64,000 nt of DNA from Cristatella mucedo. Its lineage: Eukaryota > Bryozoa > Phylactolaemata > Cristatellidae. The stretch is from NCBI GenBank assembly GCA_009760855.2, contig WPIO01000192.1:124001-188000 (forward strand). The letters run 5' to 3'. The translations under genes were made by a program, and so were the position numbers. Positions 35,863 to 63,110 of this stretch are shown here, one piece after another. The notes below the pieces were generated by a model that saw only the letters and a program-made list of their open reading frames with translations, ran no database searches and was not told where the DNA came from. How positions within the stretch are numbered: position 1 is the stretch's first letter; each line of letters starts with the position of its first letter.

Positions 35863-37624
35863 TTTCCAGCGCGTTCAGTAGCAACCGATGGCGCGCGTCG
35901 AGCGGTGCTGGCGCGACCTGCAAAACCCGACGGAAAGAGGTACTTAACACACTAAACAGCTTCTTCGTAAGGCGGCCTCAAAAGCTATAGTGTGTCCTTG
36001 GTGCACTACGTCTGCCAGATTAAGAATGCCGAAATATTCTTTGTGGTTCCCTAATTTTATTGGCTAGGCACCGGTCGCGTCGTGATCTATGGTTTGGCTG
36101 CACACAAAGCGAAAGTCGTGTAACAGCCCCCAAGCAGACGCTACCGTCAGTTATTCTCACTTCGGAAGCCTTTCTGGAATGCCGTTTTCCCGTCCACATC
36201 AGCAGTCGCCGCGCTTTTTTCGATCGGAGAGTTTGAGCGTATTCGTGCGCGCCGCAGGTTTGTATGCATAACTACAGCAAGGTAAGGGAAGTGAGGGGCG
36301 AATTCTGGATGCGGAGGATTCTGGGTGCGCGAACTGTGAGAGGACGGTAGAAAAAAATACCGATTTTGAAAATTGTTTTGTCATGATAGTCGTTGCAACT
36401 TTTTCAGCTCATTTTTTCAGATGCATTAAGTGTAGAAGTCACCAGAACGCGTGTCGGGTATTTGCCTTGGATTATGGTTTCCACCAACTTTTATAGTAAT
36501 ATTAGAAACAAAAAAATATTATTGTGCTCTAAGGGCGCTAATTCTCTTTCTAGGTGCTTTCAAAATTACTTCATATACAAGTCTGTACTCGTGAAAGTCG
36601 TGGAACTCGTTAACTTTGCTTTGAAAAGGCGAACCCAAGAGTCCGCTGATCTAACTGCTGACTTATGGCGCTCAGCTTATGGCAAATCCTACACTTGATG
36701 TGAAGCGCAATCACAACAAAGAAAATTTAAACGATATCTCACAAGATATTTTACTTATGATTACAATGTTTCCGCTCTTCTTCTTTTTCTTCAGTCATTT
36801 TTCGTGGTTGAATATGCTGAAAAGGAAGTTTTTGTTTCGGGTTTCAGCAAAGCGACGCCGTGAATAGATTTCTCTGCTTTTTACTTTTCTCGTTGTTGGC
36901 TGCGATAGTTTCGCATGCATTCAATGCCCCCGACCTCTTTTCTTGCGGTTTCAGTGGTGTTTGATACTTAAATTACATCTCCTGGTTTTTCGCTTTGCTC
37001 TTGTTCAAGTGAAATTTAATTTTCTACTACGAATTAAACTTGGCCGCTCACATGGCACTTATCACGGACTATGTTTCTTTAATAAGCTACGTTAAGCTGC
37101 ATTTTTGTTTCCAAAGGCGTACTTAAGAGCCTTTCGACCTATTCTTGATAGTACTAATACCTTGTCATGTAACATATCAGCAGAGTTTCTAATCTTTCCA
37201 GAAGACATATTTTTGCCAAGGTTACATAGATTGAAAGTGGAAGCCTCGATTTAAAACCAGTTGAGATTGCGGCAATTAAGCAAGTTGAGATTGCCTCCAA
37301 TTTATCTTGCGGAAACCAAGTACAGACTCCAACGAGGCCTGCTGCTTGCAGGCGTTACCGCCAATCATATGGTAATGCTTTCTGTACAGCATCTATAAAG
37401 TGACTAAAAGAGGTTCAGCTCTCTGTGCGTGCTATGCAAATATATTGTTTTTATTTTATTTAACTATTTGACGACGACCGCCGAGATAAACGTACCCAAG
37501 CACTCCTGCCTCCCCCAGAGCAGTATCCAACATTAGGCAATGCGGTGCACTAGATGAGTGGCCGGCGATGCCTCTGCAGCACGTGGGAAGATTTAACAGC
37601 CTAATCGCGGTTTAGGATGAGGTC

Positions 37625-38076
37625 GTCGGCCAAGCATCGTACCACCCGCTTTTCGGAATTTAAAAGTTTGCCAATACCTCGTACAAACCTCAAATCCTTT
37701 GGAGACCGTGCATTTAGTTTGCATGCTCCCAAAGCCTCGAACTAACTCCCGACTTGCATCACATCATCCCCTGACTTGACCACATTTAAAAAGAACTTAA
37801 AATGCAACTATTTAGGACAGTATTTAGTGGGTCCCCGTGATTCGTCCTTTATGTGCTTATACGTGCTGACACTGCGCTTGCTGCCACTAACCACACTTGC
37901 ATGCTGACCCTGCGTATGTCACCCCTAACCATGTTATTCATGTTGTCTATCAAGCATGATACTACTCACCATTTAATCGCGCTTCCCTTTGCAGAAAACG
38001 TAAATTGCCTAGAATGAGATCGAGTTCTCTAAGGGCGCTTTATCAAGTGTATTATTATTATTATTATTATTATTAT
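37625..38076 (+). mobile_element. L2-like LINE C-terminus and 3' end
   Basis: Begins in the C-terminal coding region (a VPIPRTNLKSFGDRAF-like stretch with shifts). The 3' UTR has ATGCTGACCCTGCGTATG, and a stem-loop tail precedes (ATT)n at 38050. Confidence 0.85.
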
Positions 38077-39347
38077 CTGGATCAATTTGGTTCAGTGAAA
38101 TTCGCCATATTGCAGGTTACCTGAGTTTCTGACACCTGCAGCTGCCATAATGCCAGTCCTGAATGCCATAAAATATCTTGACTAAGAGCAATTTTAGCTG
38201 GTCACAAAAAGTGTTTCAGTGGCTATGTGTTAATTCAGACAAAAAACCCATAGGCAGTAAGTTTAGACAACGAGCTACGAGTTACTGATTGAGCGTAGTC
38301 ACAAGAAACCTTGAGTGAGAACAAAGTGAATCATCATCAGTGAACCTATTTGATTGATTGTGGTCCACCAAATATTGGAATTGGAATCAAAACGCAGCAA
38401 ACAGTTAATTGGGGCTGAACAGTTGATTTGATTAACATGTGGTGAACGTGCAATTCACAACTTCACATTTCTGTCTCCCGTTTCGTAAGTTAACACGCTG
38501 ATTAGATTAAGGCTGAAAAAGCGGATCGCTGTTCTGCTATGGAATAAAATAAACAGATTACGGTTCGTGCAAATGGTGTAGGATTTTGTTGGAGACGCTT
38601 TCCCGGCGTTTTGCAAACTAAGTAAAGCAGGATCGCAACCCTATTCCCCACCCACCACCTGACGGAGTCTCCCAGTCCTTCGTCGGACAGCCAATGGGAG
38701 GCAGCAACGTTGCTTTCAAGCTTTTCTTGCAGCCTATTGGTTGTCGCTCAGGCGTTCCCGAGAGAATGGGTGCTGTCCTGATTGATTGCCCTTGACCTTG
38801 CAGGTGCCGCCGGCCGGCTGTCAGTAAGAAGTCCACACCTTTAAGAGTGAGTGTTTTGACCTGTAACGAGTTTTTAAGGTCGTGATCAATGCTTGGGGTG
38901 GCCTTATGCGCAATTGCATCCAATAGTTCATTCATTCCCAGTGATTTGTTCTGTGAGCGCCTATGGTGGGTGTGTACCCGTGTTTTGTTAGCCAGTGGTC
39001 TAAATGTGGTCATTTCAGTACCTGCTATGTCATCTTTGCTCGGAAATGCCCAAGTTTATGTAAGGATTTGCTTACACTGCAGTGTGAACCTGCAAGGTTG
39101 TGCACATAAAATGTTTGCGTAGCGTTCTCCAGCCGTAATGTCTGAGCAGACCTTGGCAGCTTGATGCCTATGCATGTTGGCTCTACGTCATTAAACTCCC
39201 GAGCCGTTAATTGTGACTTTGTCTTGTACCGCTATAGAATTATCAAATTTCTGCTTGTGTCGTGATTGTTGCATTTATGTTATTAGAGTAGTTGTTCGTA
39301 AGTCGATGCCTTATTGTTTATTGGAGGAAGCCTGCCACGTAACGAAT

Positions 39348-54917
<15,570 letters not shown>

Positions 54918-55044
54918 ACGGAACATACGGCTGCGACACCTTTTCTATGTGCAAACGTCGTCTTGATATTCTTTTGGACTGCTCCTCAGCATGCTGTCGA
55001 TAATAGCCGCCTCTTCGTTGTATCATAGTGATGGCCTTTGTTGC

Positions 55045-55050
55045 AATAAA
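55045..55050 (+). terminator. Poly(A) signal of FKBP2
   Basis: AATAAA lies 128 bp after the FKBP2 stop. Confidence 0.8.
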
Positions 55051-56205
55051 GGCTTGTAGACATTTTTTTGACGACTGTGTGTATACTGTGTTGAGTTATG
55101 TAGCACCGTAAGGCTTGGAATGCTGTAGCAGGCCTAACGCCGGCAAGACCTTAGCTGACTAAAGGAGCTGAACTGTGCTCTCTCGTGCCGCAGCAGTTGA
55201 GATGACAGTGCTCCTCCGGCTATGTGCAGGCTCTGTGCGAGCCACACGAGGCACTATCGCCCAGCAGTCCGGCGCTCTTACTTGATTAACAGGAAGTGAG
55301 CTACATCCCCCTCTCCTGACTTCGGCTCCAGCAGCTTCACCTAATCCCGTCGTCCATTGGTCCGTTGCTCTTTTTGCCATCAGCAGTGAATGACCTGTGC
55401 GCTAGATCCAAACTTGGGGTGCAGGGAACAGCTGTCTCTCTGTCTCCTCCAGCCGCACCCTTTCACCCGAGACCTTAAGTGTATTACAAAGCTTGCACCT
55501 TTTAGCACATTAAAAAGACCCTGAACTTAATTTATTACATTAAGAAGGCCTTGAACTTCTCTGATACACCCGCTAACTTATTTGTCTTTTCGCCACCCTG
55601 ACGATAGACTGAAGCAGAAAACAGGCATTTTTTACTGAGGCCTGCGGCGACAGTGACTCAAGACAGGTCAGTTTGACACCTATTTCCACTAGCCGCCCAT
55701 CTATATTATGACCCAGAGGCATAAATTTCACACTTGAGTTTCTTAGATATGCAGCTTGTACATGGTGAGAATGGAGTGCTCATTCGCGCACCGGCTCGGT
55801 GGCATTAGGCAGCCCACTATTCGCTAACGGCTGCAACAGAGTGCCTTTGGTCCTACACGATTTGGATACCTCATCAAAGTTGTGTTAGGACGTCTGCACT
55901 AGAGCTATTTGGAACCTTGGCTTAGTGGCGAGTGCCTGCTTGGGAATGCAGCCACTCTCTGCCGTGTATATAATGACTAAGCCGACTCGGCCAATTTTTA
56001 CTGAGAGATTATAACTCGATAGCAGTCTAACAAGATTCATGATCGTTCGTTCGCTCGTGTTCTCACCTCAACTGCAGCCCTGGACCTTGAGGTAGGAGCT
56101 AGCCACTGCACACCTCCAAGGGGAAGATCACTACTTGACGAATAGCCTGCGAGTACATTTCCGAACTAAGTGCCTATTATGGCAGGCTGCGTTTTGTCGA
56201 CTTGC
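55051..56205. other. Spacer between FKBP2 and the kinase gene, proximal part
   Basis: No recognised gene or repeat. The only notable items are short ORFs without motifs. Confidence 0.5.
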
Positions 56206-56211
56206 GAGAAT

Positions 56212-56985
56212 AATAATAATAATAATGTACTTGATAAAGCACCCTCAGAGAACTTAATCTCTTCCTAGGCGCTTTACATTTGCTGCAAAGGGAAATGCAA
56301 TTGAATGGTAAGTAAAATCATGCTTGAAAAACAAACAAGATGAATAACATGGTTAGGGGTGACATGCACAGGGTCGGCATGCAAATGTGGTTAGTGGCAG
56401 CATGCACAGTGTCAGCATGCATAAGCACGTGAAGGACGAATCACAGGTACTCACTAAATGCTGTCCTAAATAGGTGTGTTTGTAAGTTCCTTTTAAATGT
56501 GGTCAGGTCAGGGGATGTTCTGACGCAGGTCGGGAGGGAGTTCCACGCTTTGGGAGCATACGAACTAAATGCACGGTCTCCAAAGGATTTAAGTTTTGTA
56601 CGAGGTATTGGTAGACTGTTGGATTCCGAAAAGCAGGTGCTACGATGCTTGGCCTGCTGGGGAAGTATGTCGGAGAGATAGGCTGGAGCCATAGAATGAA
56701 AGGACCTAAAAGTGAGTGACAAAACCTTGAAGTCAATCCGTTGCTTGACTGGCAGCCAGTGCAGGTCGGCGAGAAGTGGAGTAATGTGGCAACTGCGACG
56801 CTCACGACAGACAAGCCTAGCTGCAGAGTTTTGCACCAGCTGCAATCGCCTGATCGCACACGCTGGTAGGCCAGTAAGCAGTGAGTTGCAGAAGTCGAGA
56901 CGAGATGTCACGAATGCATGGACGAACTTAGACGTGGTATCCTTATCTAAACAAGCCCGAATTTTAGCAATGTAGAATGGTTAGT
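56212..56985 (-). mobile_element. L2-like LINE, best preserved C-terminus and 3' end
   Basis: A minus ORF (56441-56911, 156 codons, no internal stop) gives SRLDFCNSLLTGLPACAIRR, LQLVQNSAARLVCRERRSCH, then TPLLADLHWLPVKQRIDFKV, LSLTFRSFHSMAPAYLSDIL and KSFGDRAFSSYAPKAWNSLP. This is the post-RT C-terminal domain of L2/CR1-type LINEs. The 3' UTR ends in the stem-loop tail and (ATT)n at 56212-56224. It is 5'-truncated at about 56985, as expected for target-primed insertion. Confidence 0.93.
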
Positions 56986-56999
56986 ATGGGCTGCCCATG

Positions 57000-57973
57000 C
57001 CACACTGCGAATGAAAATTAAAAAGTGGCACAATGAAAACGAGGCTTGGTGGCACCGGCACCCTTGCGGCCGCCACACTCGGAAGTGCTGGCCGGTGCCG
57101 GTAAGGCAGAAGGGTGTGATATAAACGATTTCGTGGTTCCGCTTAGGGATGAGGTTAGCAAGCTCTCCTGCCTAGCAGTACGTAGCCTCCAGAACCGGCT
57201 GCCACTGAGATCGTGCTATTTCGAGCACCGAGATGGAGTTCTACACACTGCTGCTGCATAGTGCGAATTGCTTTTAATAAAGAACAACTCGACTGCAGAT
57301 GAAGTGCGCACAGAGCTCGAGCAGGCACCGAGGGCACTTCGCACTGCATGCAGGAGCCAAACTGGAGCACGTGCCTGCCTGCCTGCCTGCTTCTGTGGCT
57401 GATCCGAGGCCACGCCGACAGGCATGACGCCTGGAGGTGCCTAAGCGCGTTTTCCCGATCGGCGGTATGCAAATATTTCTGCCACTCATAGTGTCAGGAG
57501 CATGTGGTGCATGAGCATACTCTTGACAGAACGCTTATACCGCCTCTTGAGACGTGCACCTGATGTTGGCACTCGGCCAGTGGGTAACCGGGTCCTCCCT
57601 CGGAATTGCCAAGGTCGAGTATAGTAATTGTGAGTCCATCGGGAGCATGCATGATGTGAACAACATGCTTCGTAGCAACATGGCAGGGGTGGGCTGTGGC
57701 CAGTGTCAGCTCTCGTTGTCTGCTGCCACTGGTGTTGCCGCCGGTCCCACGCTGACTAGATGACAGGCCGTTGCATGCATCCTTTGCAGTGCGCCCCTCC
57801 ACCACCGGGCCAGTCTCGTCGGTCAGTAGTTGGTTGAATAGTTGCCGGCAAGCAGCTCCACCAAAACTGCCCGACAGGGGTCTGGGCCAATACGATCTGC
57901 GAAGCTGTTCCCTCACTGCCGGCGCCGGCAATTGGGTCGAGTCGAGTCGAACTCGCGAGGCAGCAGTCGAGCT
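57000..57973. other. 3' flank of the kinase gene
   Basis: Probably includes its 3' UTR on the minus strand, but I see no clear minus AATAAA. A plus AATAAA occurs at about 57276 without a convincing plus gene. ORFs on both strands lack recognisable domains. Confidence 0.4.
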
Positions 57974-58287
57974 TCAGCCTTTCGGCCTGCGTGCAGTGTA
58001 CAGTGTGACGCCGTGGGCAGCGACGGCTCGCTGAACTGATGCGTCCGTCATGCTGCGCTTCAGGTAGGCGATGCGACGGCCGGTCCACGAGTAGTTTTCG
58101 GTGACGACGAACGCCTGGCACTGGTCGTCGGCGTCGCACAGCTGCGCCGCCTCCTCGTCGTCCAGCACCGTCAGTTCGCACGTCGGAGATGGCAGCGCAA
58201 GCCGACACGAGTAGTCGCCCTCGTCGCCAGCTGCCCCACCGCTGCCGGCATTCGGCACCAGCGCTCGGCCTGGGTGGGCGACGTAGC
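57974..58287 (-). CDS. PKDCC: VLK-like kinase, last exon
   Basis: The acceptor is CTTTTAG (minus). It encodes GYVAHPGRALVPNAGSGGA, a linker, then the conserved CQAFVVTENYSWTGR block, ending ARRPKG and TGA at 57976-57974. The 'C.AFVVT...WTGR' motif is diagnostic of PKDCC-type C-termini. Confidence 0.87.
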
Positions 58288-59645
58288 CTAAAAGCGACCA
58301 AGTCAAAGATGAGGCGGTAGGATCAAAGGCTCTCAGCTGCCTGCAGAGGGTGGCAGCTAAAGAGCTAAAGACCCGCCTGCAGTCGTCGAGCTCCTGGTCG
58401 GGCCGAAGGGGGCGGGGTCGTCTGGCTGCCTTTCCCGTACAGTCTCCAAAGAGAACGAGCTTTAGGCCGAGGGGGGTCCATTTTTTTAACTTCTGCAGAC
58501 AACTGCTGATACGCAGCCAGCAGGCCACCATTGAAGCTTTGATGAGCCGAATAGATCCATTACACTGCAATGGCACAGACTTGCAGACTGGCCTGCAGAG
58601 TCTTGACGAAGCAATTGTTGCTCGAGCCAAATAGGCTGCTGGTAAGGAGTACCTTCAGAATTCGCGCTTACGGTCGTTTGCCAGTGGGTCCATCACGTCT
58701 GCTTTTTCTAAAGGGTTATAATATTTTTTCAGCTGCTAAAGAGGTATTTCTTTTACACATCTAAATAGACCTACCGAGGCTTGCTTTGACGTGCAGCTTC
58801 GAGGTCTTCAAATAGTGGGGGTGTGTAAATTCCTTTGCAGTGTGTGTCAAATGAGGCTCTGGGCAGTACATCTGCCGAATTAAGCCTGTGGGTCTTGTCA
58901 AATGGACATTGACTAGCCTTTTGAGGGTCGAGATCTTGCACACGCCGTGTCCCACACATTCTCAAGCTGTAGCCCCGTGCCAAAATCAAAGATGTGACCT
59001 TGTTAGGTGGCTGACTTGGCGGAGGGCATGTGGGCAGCGGGCAATGACGCACCAGTGTAAGACACAGTCGATCGTGCTGCGCTGGTGGTGCGCCACTCGA
59101 AATGTTGCAGGCAGCGAATTGAACTCGATCCCTCGCATGCACTGCCAGCTCGTGTGCAGCTTGTGTGCAGCTTGTCTCTCTAAGCCGGTGCGGTTACCCA
59201 CAGCATGCGTGCGTGCCCATATCTACGTGTTGAACGGCATCTGTAACCATGCTATGCTTTGTGCTAGCATTGTGCATGCTACCGTTTATCATTTGGTCAT
59301 GCTTTTTGTACAGTACATGAAAAGAGGTCTAGAACGAGATTCAGTTCTCCGAGACCAGTACACAAATGTATTACTATTATTATTATTATTGCTATTATGC
59401 ATAAGAGCACTCTTTACGTGGTGGCCAGCCACCTCCGAGGTGCCCTTTCGGTCGTTTGTCGGTTGCGAAGCTGGCACCAGGAAGAACTGTGGATATCGAA
59501 CCAAAGCTGGTGCTGAGACCGAGCCGGCGAGCGGCCGCTCTTGAATAAACACCAAACCTGCTGCCAGGTTGCACGGGGGGGGGGATATTCTTCATTTTTG
59601 CAGTCGTCACTCTCAAGCCTGCATTATCTGAAGCAGGCAGCATAA

Positions 59646-59678
<33 letters not shown>

Positions 59679-59696
59679 TGTGCACACACGCATGCA

Positions 59697-59776
<80 letters not shown>

Positions 59777-61297
59777 TGTGCCGCACACACGCATGCATAC
59801 ATACACATACATATACATACATATACACACGTGCACACGCATACACAAACACACACACCATTGGTCATATGCCAACTGATGTTATTATCTGTTGGCTTGC
59901 CACTGGCTCTCCCGGGGACTATTGTTAAGGTCTGCCGGGAAATGTGGCATTCCTTAGGGAAGGACTGTGTATATGTTAAAATTGTAAACGCTCTTTGCAA
60001 GCAAGCTTTGGCACGTGTGGGACGTTGGTATGGTAGGGAACCAAATTCAGCCGGTGGATGTCGCTTGACACCAAAAACATGGGATGCTTTTTCAAGCAGT
60101 GTTCAGTTGCCAATAAAGACCTGACCATGTAGTCGTGCGCTATTTTCTACTTCTGGGCTTCTCATGTGGCTTTCTATGATGGCTCCTGTTGTCAGTTTAG
60201 TGTAGCTGCTTTTGAGCAGTTTATTTCCAATTGGGCAAGATTCGGGGTTAAAGGATCCGAACTCGTACTGGATCAGGCTTTGGCTCTGGCTATCGATCGT
60301 ACAAAGAAGTATGGCAGTGTGTACTCAGGTATTACCTGCTGCAGTTTTAGCACGAATGCTGCAGCATCTGCACGCATGCGCATATTGCACGTACAGCAAA
60401 CACGATGGGCCAGTCGACTTCGGGGCTCTCTTGCTACGTTCTTTGTGTCAGTTGGTACATTTCCGACCTGACAAAGTTTTTGTCTTACTTCTGTATTTGG
60501 CTAGTAGAAGCATTCTGCATTGTCTTGCCGAGTTCAGACCTTAGCTGCTTCTGGTTTGGTCAAAGCTTAAGTATACTTGTAGGCATATTAGCTGAGCAAT
60601 TATATCCTATATGCCTTGAGAGGCCTGTGAGTGCACAACGATACCTACTCCCACTCGAAATGGCAGTGCCGAGTGCCGATGAGCTGGCTTCTTTCACAGC
60701 ACAGGCATGTCCGGGCATGAGCAGCAGTGCATCCAAACTCGTCACTGCTTACCCTGCAGACTGGGTCGCACAGGCCCCGCCTGCGTCGCCGAGGCAGGCT
60801 GGCTCATGCGCGTGCTGCTGTAGCTTTGCACTAGCTGCAGCACATCGGAGAGTAGGGCTGCTGCGCTGTCACCGGCCGTTCGGTATCGTTCAACAATGCT
60901 GTGAACGCGGTCGTGCAGTGGTGCCGGTGCACCGTACGGCAGCAGGACATCCATAAAGTGACGGCCGGCGTTCAACACGTTGAGCCGATTGTTGTAGTTC
61001 TGGCATTTGCCGCGTATGCATGGGGATCTGCTAGCGAGTAACAGTGAGAGAGGGCGTGACCTCGGCGATGCCAAGGCAGCGATTGCAGCACTGCAGAGTG
61101 ACACTAATGCTGTCAGCACCCGCACGACCCTTCCTCACAGTAATTCAATACTCACGGGTTGCCCAAGCATCCTTGCAGCTAAGTGAGTTATTACGCTGTC
61201 AGTAAACCGAGTTAGCGTCATTGTGCAGTAGAAACTTCACGTGCAAGCAAACAAACACGGCATGCACAGGAGCTCGCAAGCGCGTGCACGCACGTGT

Positions 61298-61333
<36 letters not shown>

Positions 61334-61823
61334 GCAGACACACATGCTTGCACATATAAACTCACACTCGCACAGACGCATCGGCTCTCCCTGTACGAGG
61401 TGAATGACTAGCTGAGGTGCAAACACTCAAAACATGAATAGAAGAATAAAACACAGCAGCTAGTGAGCAGCCAGCTTCGTTGCCATGGCTAGCAGCATCC
61501 CTAAGGTGCCGACTGCCCAGAAAGCAGGCAGGCAGGCTACTGCATGATGCACAAGGCAGCGATAGCAGCTGGCCACCACACGATAAGCATTTGGTTTGCC
61601 ACCAACAGTTTGTTTGCTATGCTTTGGCAGTGACATGATAAAGTTTAACAGGTGGCCCTAGCTAATCAGCTCGGGGTTTACAAGACAGCATCCAGTTCCC
61701 AATCACCTGTCAAGTCTCTGTCTCTTCACCCTCTGCTCACCCTTAGGAATCCTGCTGGTGGCAGGTACCAATTGCATCCATCTTCTGTCAGCACGGCAAC
61801 ACGCTTGACGTCACCACACGACA
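57974..61823 (-). CDS. PKDCC: VLK/PKDCC-like secreted protein kinase, C-terminal part (partial)
   Basis: VLK (PKDCC) is a secretory-pathway tyrosine kinase of the FAM69-related atypical family that phosphorylates secreted and matrix proteins. Three minus-strand exons with matching phases are seen: 61823-61730, 61027-60753 and 58287-57974. The first gives SCGDVKRVAVLTEDGC, at the place of the family's 'DLDDARV..' segment just after the catalytic core. The second gives SPCIRGKCQNYNNRLNVLNA, GRHFMDVLLPYGAPAPLHDR and VHSIVERYRTAGDSAAALLS, the helical C-lobe. The third ends CELTVLDDEEAAQLCDADDQ, CQAFVVTENYSWTGRRIAYL and TLYTARRPKG with TGA, matching the Cys-containing C-terminus of PKDCC. N-terminal exons with signal anchor, ATP site and catalytic residues are missing and should lie right of 61823, probably beyond the window. 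Confidence 0.82.
59225..59400 (+). mobile_element. L2-like LINE 3' tail, degraded
   Basis: TGCATGCTACCGTTTATCATT, an AGAACGAGATTCAGTTCTCCG stem region and TATTACTATTATTATTATT. Sequence drift is high. Confidence 0.65.
59647..59860 (+). repeat. TG microsatellite with inverted CA flanks
   Basis: TG runs at 59647-59681 and 59702-59775 are each followed by the same 20-bp CA-type segment (59682-59701 and 59783-59802). CATACATATAC repeats follow. The TG/CA arrangement is self-complementary. Confidence 0.93.
60753..61027 (-). CDS. PKDCC: VLK-like kinase, exon N-1
   Basis: The acceptor is CTAGCAG and the donor CAGG|GTAAGC (minus). It encodes SPCIRGKCQNYNNRLN through DVLQLVQSYSSTRMSQP and SATQAGPVRPSLQ. 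The LLPYGAP motif corresponds to the 'LLPhGaP' motif of the family. Confidence 0.85.
61298..61333 (+). repeat. (CA)n microsatellite
   Basis: About 36 bp of CA in an intron of the kinase gene, preceded by mixed CACG/TGCA steps. Confidence 0.93.
61730..61823 (-). CDS. PKDCC: VLK-like kinase, exon N-2
   Basis: The acceptor is CTTAGCAG (minus). It reads SCGDVKRVAVLTEDGCNWYL and PPAGFLRVSR plus GG. Two donors compete: AAGG|GTGAGC at 61740 and AGAGG|GTGAAG at 61729. Only the second is in phase with the next exon. Confidence 0.65.
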
Positions 61824-61849
61824 CTGCTAAGTTGTGTGTGTCTGTTCGT

Positions 61850-61895
61850 GCATGTGTGTGTGTGTGTGTGTGTGTGCATATGAGTGTGTGTGCGT

Positions 61896-61934
<39 letters not shown>
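61850..61934 (+). repeat. (TG)n microsatellite
   Basis: Interrupted TG repeat starting about 25 bp from the acceptor of kinase exon N-2. On the minus (transcribed) sense it is a CA tract directly upstream of that exon. Confidence 0.93.
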
Positions 61935-61936
<2 letters not shown>

Positions 61937-62447
61937 AGTGTATTTTAGGTCACTTCATTCTTTGGTTCCCGTCTATCTCTCAGATTCACTCCCCCAGCAG
62001 GCCAAGCATTGTACCACCCGATTTTCGGAATCCAACAGTCTACCAATACCTCGTACAAACCTAAAATCTTTTGGAGACCGTGCATTTAGTTCGTATGCTT
62101 TCAAAGCCTGGAACTCCCCCCCCCGACTTGCGTCAGAACATCCCTGACTTGACCACATTTAAAAAGAATTTAGAAACACCTATTTATGACAGCATTGAGT
62201 GGTTCCCTGTGATTCGTCCTTCATGTGCTTATCCATGCTGACACTGTGCATGCTGCCACTAACCACATTTGCATGCTGACCCTGTGCATGTCACCCTAAC
62301 CATGTTATTCATGTTGCTTATCAAACATGATATTACTCACCATTCATTGGTGTTTCCCTTTCCAGCAAATGTAAAGCGCCTAGAAAGAGATTGAGTTCTC
62401 TGAGGGCGCTTTATCAAGTGCATTATTATTATTATTATTATTATTAT
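61935..62447 (+). mobile_element. L2-like LINE C-terminus and 3' end
   Basis: Encodes YFRSLHSLVPVYLSDSLPQQ, SNSLPIPRTNLKSFGDRAFS and AFKAWNSPPRLASEHP, then the 3' UTR. It has a clear stem-loop tail: AAAGCGCC (62373-62380) pairs with GGCGCTTT (62405-62412), AGAGA with TCTCT inside. (ATT)n at 62420-62447. The 5' truncation abuts the TG tract. Confidence 0.92.
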
Positions 62448-63110
62448 TATCTCCATCTGTAACTCCACAAAGCCACAAAAACTATGTGGTTGCTATGCAG
62501 GAGTGTTTTGTATAGTGCAGTCACAGCCTAAGCAGCTTTCAGTATGAGTTCGGTAGCCAACAGACTTTGTCTCACGAAACAAAGAGAAAGTGAGAACCAT
62601 AGCTCAGGAGAGCAGTTGAGATAGTGAATAGCATGAAAATAGCAGCTCAGGGCGGCTGGAAAGGATGTGCCTTAGTCGGTAGCAGGAGAGTAGTTTTCGT
62701 TGCATAAAAATTGTGAAACTAAGTTCCGCAGTCTAAGGCCTGCAGAGCAAATGCTTCAGTCACTGACGGTCTTGAAGAAGGGGAATGAAGCAGCGAATGT
62801 ATTGTCCATACAGTACCCGAGGGCATGAGGAGGCTAAAACTGGTGCAGTAGTTCAGCAAGGTGTGAAGGAGCCAAGCCGTGGTGGGCCTTGTGGGTCAGC
62901 ATAGGAAGAGACACGTGGTCAAACCTCTGGGATTTGTGACCTGCTCTTGCAGACATTCGTCGCCAGCTGCAGTGGCTTTTTTTGGTAGCCAAGCTTAAAG
63001 GGAACTGCAATAATCTTACCGAGACAGAACTACTAAGCTAATAAAATTCTTTGAAAGCCACCGTGAAAGACACTTTTTAATCTTGAATATGGACCGGAAG
63101 TTAACCCTAG
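62448..63110 (-). mobile_element. LINE family 2, C-terminus and 3' region
   Basis: The minus strand gives LAPSHLAELLHQF near 62850, matching VELLHQF at 18270, and the 3' region matches 10500-10668 (TGTAACTCC, TTCGGTAGCCAA). Contains stops and shifts. Confidence 0.68.

Larger units (their letters stand above)
29947..39347. other. Intergenic region, mostly repeats
   Basis: Separates the unrecognised gene from FKBP2. It holds two SINEs, two L2-like LINE 3' ends, a possible LTR and one coding-like ORF (35667-35862). The remaining several kilobases are AT-rich without recognisable motifs. Confidence 0.6.
58288..60752 (-). other. Last intron of the VLK-like kinase gene
   Basis: About 2.5 kb. It holds an L2-like LINE tail (59225-59400), a TG/CA compound microsatellite (59647-59860) and plus-strand AATAAA motifs at about 59544 and 60112 with no clear gene in front of them. 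Confidence 0.7.

Noticed and set aside
58888-59544. 218-codon plus ORF in the kinase intron
   Set aside because: It runs through an L2-like LINE tail and a TTATTATTA repeat (Leu run), so it is not a gene.
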